DNA of 21,348 bases, taken from Cladosporium sp. IMV 00045 (Eukaryota > Ascomycota > Dothideomycetes > Cladosporiales > Cladosporiaceae). The stretch covers positions 2,668 through 24,015 of the forward strand of contig MSJI02000711.1 of assembly GCA_001931905.2 (NCBI GenBank), read 5' to 3'. Below are positions 19,588-21,348 of this stretch, piece by piece; the first letter of the stretch is position 1; every line of letters starts with the position of its first letter. The notes below the pieces were generated by a model. That model did no database searches, was not told the origin of the DNA, and saw only the letters and a list, made by a program, of their open reading frames with translations. Made by a program: the position numbers and the translations under genes.

Positions 19588-20062
19588 TAACTTAGAAGGT
19601 TTCCCGGCGGCTTGCACATCCCTGCGCCGTGCATACCTTCCCTACCTAGTTAACATTCTAGTCTATTCTGCGGCTATTCCTCAAACGAAAATTAAGGGGA
19701 AAATCAAAAAAACTTATTAAGAATACAGCTTAAAGGATGCCTGCACTCGATACCTAATCTTTCCTAATCTATGGATCGGGAAAGATTTCTCTTAGCTTGA
19801 GAGTCACGTGAGTAAGGGGCAGATATAGTCCTTTCAGCGTTAGTAGACTCTCATTAATCAACTAACTAATAGCGTTAATGTCGGGCGCATTCTAATGCGT
19901 TCTTAGTTCCTATAATACATCTACCTTAGCGCTACCGCGGTCTACCCTTAACCTCCGAACAGGTTATAAGCCCGGGTTTGCGACAATACTGAGATTGTAG
20001 TAAGGTAGTTAAGCTCCTGCCGAGATAAAGCAGCCGGATATTAGCGTCTCCTCCTCCACATT

Positions 20063-20106
20063 AGTTTCTATTATCTACCCTCCTAGATAGAGGAGTAGTA
20101 GAAACT
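20063..20106. repeat. Imperfect inverted repeat (hairpin) upstream of the copia gag
   Basis: AGTTTCTATTATCTACCCTC pairs with the following GAGGAGTAGTAGAAACT around a short central loop (CTAGATA). This would fold as a strong stem in RNA or single-stranded DNA. It lies in the presumed LTR or leader of the copia-like element. Role unknown. Confidence 0.6.
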
Positions 20107-20195
20107 ATATAAGCTGTGAAAGGACCTAAGGCTTAGCGCATTAAGTCTGGAAGCAAGAGGCTACCAGTGTGGGTCTAAGTCCTACAATTGCGCAC

Positions 20196-20323
20196 CACCT
20201 AAGTTCTAGCAGAGGATACTAGAATAACACCTAAGTTCTAGTAGAGGATACTAGAACACACCTTCCTAAGCTTTAGCAGAGGATACTAAGGCACTTCCTA
20301 AGCTTTAGTAGAGGCTACTAAGG
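20196..20323 (+). repeat. Four tandem ~29-bp hairpin-forming units in the copia leader
   Basis: The units are CCTAAGTTCTAGCAGAGGAT + ACTAGAA (ending 20224), the same with GTAGAGG (to 20257), CCTAAGCTTTAGCAGAGGAT + ACTAAGG (to 20291) and CCTAAGCTTTAGTAGAGGCT + ACTAAGG (to 20323). The spacing is about 32 bp. Each can form a small hairpin (TTCTAG with CTAGAA, or CTTAG-like with CTAAG) around AGAGGAT. Between units 1-2 and 3-4 the two sides of the stem change together. Confidence 0.75.
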
Positions 20324-20399
20324 CATACATCAGCAAAAGACAGATCTGGAAGACCCCTATAAAGATCTATCTACTAGTCCTTACTATTCTTATTTCAGA

Positions 20400-21049
20400 A
20401 TGGACTCTAACATCTCGAAAAAGCCAGTTTAAGAGCTAGGTAGAGACAATTGGAAGAGATGGTTTTAGAATATGGCAAATTGGTTGGAAAGCAAGGATGC
20501 CTTCTTTACAATCTAAGAGCCAGTTATTATACCACAATCTGAGTCTTTATTAACTTTCTCTTCATTTTCAAAGCATTCGCCTGAATTAAGAAAAGCAGAT
20601 GCTATAGCAAGATACTGGGTGCTTCTCTGTATTTCAGAGGATAACTAGGAACTTGTAGGTAACTAAAAGACTACTACTAGGATCTGGAAGATTCTTGAAT
20701 CCAAGTACAAGAGAACCCTTAAAGCTACAGGCAGAGAACTGATTATTCAGTTTGTAAACTACTAAATGGGACCTAATACTTCAGTTGATAAAGCATAGGC
20801 CCACCTGGCAAGCCTTGGGAGAGAGATTCAAGAGGTATACCTAAACAAGGGATACCATATAGTTGAGGAAAGGATATAACAGCTCCTATCCTCACTTCTA
20901 GCTGAATATAGATTTGTGAGACAAACCATTAATGTAAGAGAGTCTCTAGATCCTAATCAGATACTTCTTATCTTGAAAGAAGAAGAGAGGAATGCGAACA
21001 GAGTGACTAATTCAGCAATGTTTGCAAAAGGGAAACAGGGAAAGGCTTA
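20400..21049 (+). pseudogene. Copia-type gag polyprotein relic with eight in-frame stops
   Basis: From ATG 20400 one reading frame keeps protein character for 216 codons: MDSNISKKPV, DNWKRWF, NMANWLESKDAFFTI, RIWKILESKYKRTL, LASLGREIQEVYLNKGYHIV, QLLSSLLAEYRFVRQTINV. The order (NW..W near the start, W..L...Y in the middle, then LL.SL...Y) matches the gag region of Ty1/copia elements (UBN2/DUF4219 types). All eight internal stops are TAA or TAG and none is TGA, and each is explained by one C-to-T change in CAA/CAG. No frameshift is seen, so RIP alone killed the frame. It is cut at 21048 by the next transposon. Confidence 0.75.
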
Positions 21050-21348
21050 ACGTTACGGTAGGGGAAGCGGGACAGTACTAGAAGCGGGATAGTCCCGCGC
21101 GCTTATCTCGCGTTATTATTCGATTTTTACGTGTCCTTTCTTCTTATTCCTTTCTTATGCCTACCTATACCGAAGATACGCTTACTACGGCCCTAACGGC
21201 CTACCGAAATAGCGAATATACCTCGATTCGAAAGTGCGCTTACGCGTTTAATATCCCTCCTTCTTCTCTCGCTTCGCGGCTCTCTAACCGAACTTCTCGC
21301 TCTAAATCGCACGAATCGCAAAAGATACTCTCGACGGCCGAAGAAGAG
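21050..21348 (+). mobile_element. Left end of a third pogo-like Tc1-mariner element (element C)
   Basis: The copia gag is broken at a TA (21048-21049), after which a new terminal sequence, ACGTTACGGTAGGGGAAGCG, starts. The end contains AGCGGGACAGTACTAG and AGCGGGATAGTCCCGC, a direct repeat with the palindrome GCGGGATAGTCCCGC, as in terminal repeats. A transposase-type frame begins 107 bp inside. The other end is beyond the window. Confidence 0.75.
21157..21348 (+). CDS. Pogo-like transposase N-terminus, 64 codons, open at window edge
   Basis: The ATG at 21157 starts MPTYTEDTLTTALTAYRN, then SIRKCAYAFNIPPSSLASRL, the pattern of a psq-type helix-turn-helix (first helix, S-x-R-K-A-A-x-x-[FY]-x-[IV]-P-x-S-T-L-x-x-R-L) at the front of fungal pogo transposases. 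QKILSTAEEE follows and matches the usual link to the CENP-B-type domain. The frame is uninterrupted and runs off the right edge. The protein is unlike elements A and B at the start, so it is a different subfamily. Base use is odd: TA and CG are frequent while CA and TG are rare. Confidence 0.75.
   Translation, partial: MPTYTEDTLTTALTAYRNSEYTSIRKCAYAFNIPPSSLASRLSNRTSRSKSHESQKILSTAEEE

Larger units (their letters stand above)
19590..21049 (+). mobile_element. 5' part of a Ty1/copia-like LTR retrotransposon, RIP-decayed and interrupted
   Basis: The assignment rests on the gag-like frame at 20400-21049. The roughly 800 bp before it should contain the 5' LTR and leader, but I could not fix LTR ends or a primer-binding site. 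The left limit is simply the end of element B, so some of 19590-20000 may be unrelated flank. The right limit is the insertion of the next transposon at TA 21048-21049; protease, integrase and reverse transcriptase lie beyond it or are missing. The sequence is AT-rich with many TA dinucleotides. Confidence 0.6.

Noticed and set aside
20196..20323. CRISPR-like array
   Set aside because: The units are adjacent hairpin repeats with almost no spacers, inside a fungal retroelement leader.

Overview
The window looks like a transposon-rich accessory region of a filamentous ascomycete (Pezizomycotina). Gene style and repeat content would fit a Dothideomycete/Pleosporales-type genome, but that is inference and the species is not determined. 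The evidence is short GT-AG introns (about 56-169 bp) with CTGAC/CTAAC-like branch sites, fungal-only gene families (a HET-domain protein and a NACHT-ankyrin NLR with a HeLo-like N-terminus), and transposon relics whose stop codons are nearly all TAA/TAG at former CAA/CAG codons. That last pattern is the mark of repeat-induced point mutation (RIP). No bacterial operon, CRISPR array, rRNA or tRNA was seen.

Layout. 1-787 (minus): right part of a pogo/Fot1-like Tc1-mariner element with an uninterrupted transposase frame that runs off the left edge. 1080-2190 (minus): a Myb/SANT-like DNA-binding protein gene, either intron-containing or recently disabled. 2300-3430: only weak small ORFs. 3431-4046: copy R1 of a dispersed repeat that carries ~56-bp sub-repeats. 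4160-4906 (minus): decayed N-terminal part of a hAT transposase. 4907-6092: no gene recognised. 6093-8108 (plus): a three-exon HET-domain gene. 8253-9690 (minus): a decayed, rearranged LINE (non-LTR retrotransposon) reverse transcriptase. 9893-12954 (plus): a five-exon STAND/NLR gene with HeLo-like, NACHT and ankyrin regions (938 aa). 12972-13250 (minus): an ankyrin-like gene fragment. 13401-13987: copy R2 of the repeat, in the same orientation as R1. 14225-16782 (minus): a hAT transposon with a nearly complete transposase carrying one frameshift and one stop. 16784-17455: a 672-bp MITE with long terminal inverted repeats. 17458-19587: a complete but RIP-decayed 2.1-kb relative of the first pogo element, separated from the MITE by a single TA. 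19590-21049: 5' part of a RIP-decayed Ty1/copia-like element (leader with hairpin repeats, then gag). 21050-21348: start of a third pogo-like element inserted at a TA in that gag; its transposase frame is open to the right edge.

The two apparently functional host genes in the centre both belong to families linked to fungal allorecognition and regulated cell death: HET domains are downstream cell-death effectors, and HeLo-like/NACHT/ankyrin NLRs are receptors. They lie 1.8 kb apart on the same strand, inside a 9.35-kb interval bounded by the direct repeats R1 and R2. Transposon layers of different ages surround them: clean frames at both window edges, lightly damaged hAT and LINE copies, and heavily RIP-mutated copies at the right. 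This is typical of a fast-evolving accessory compartment.
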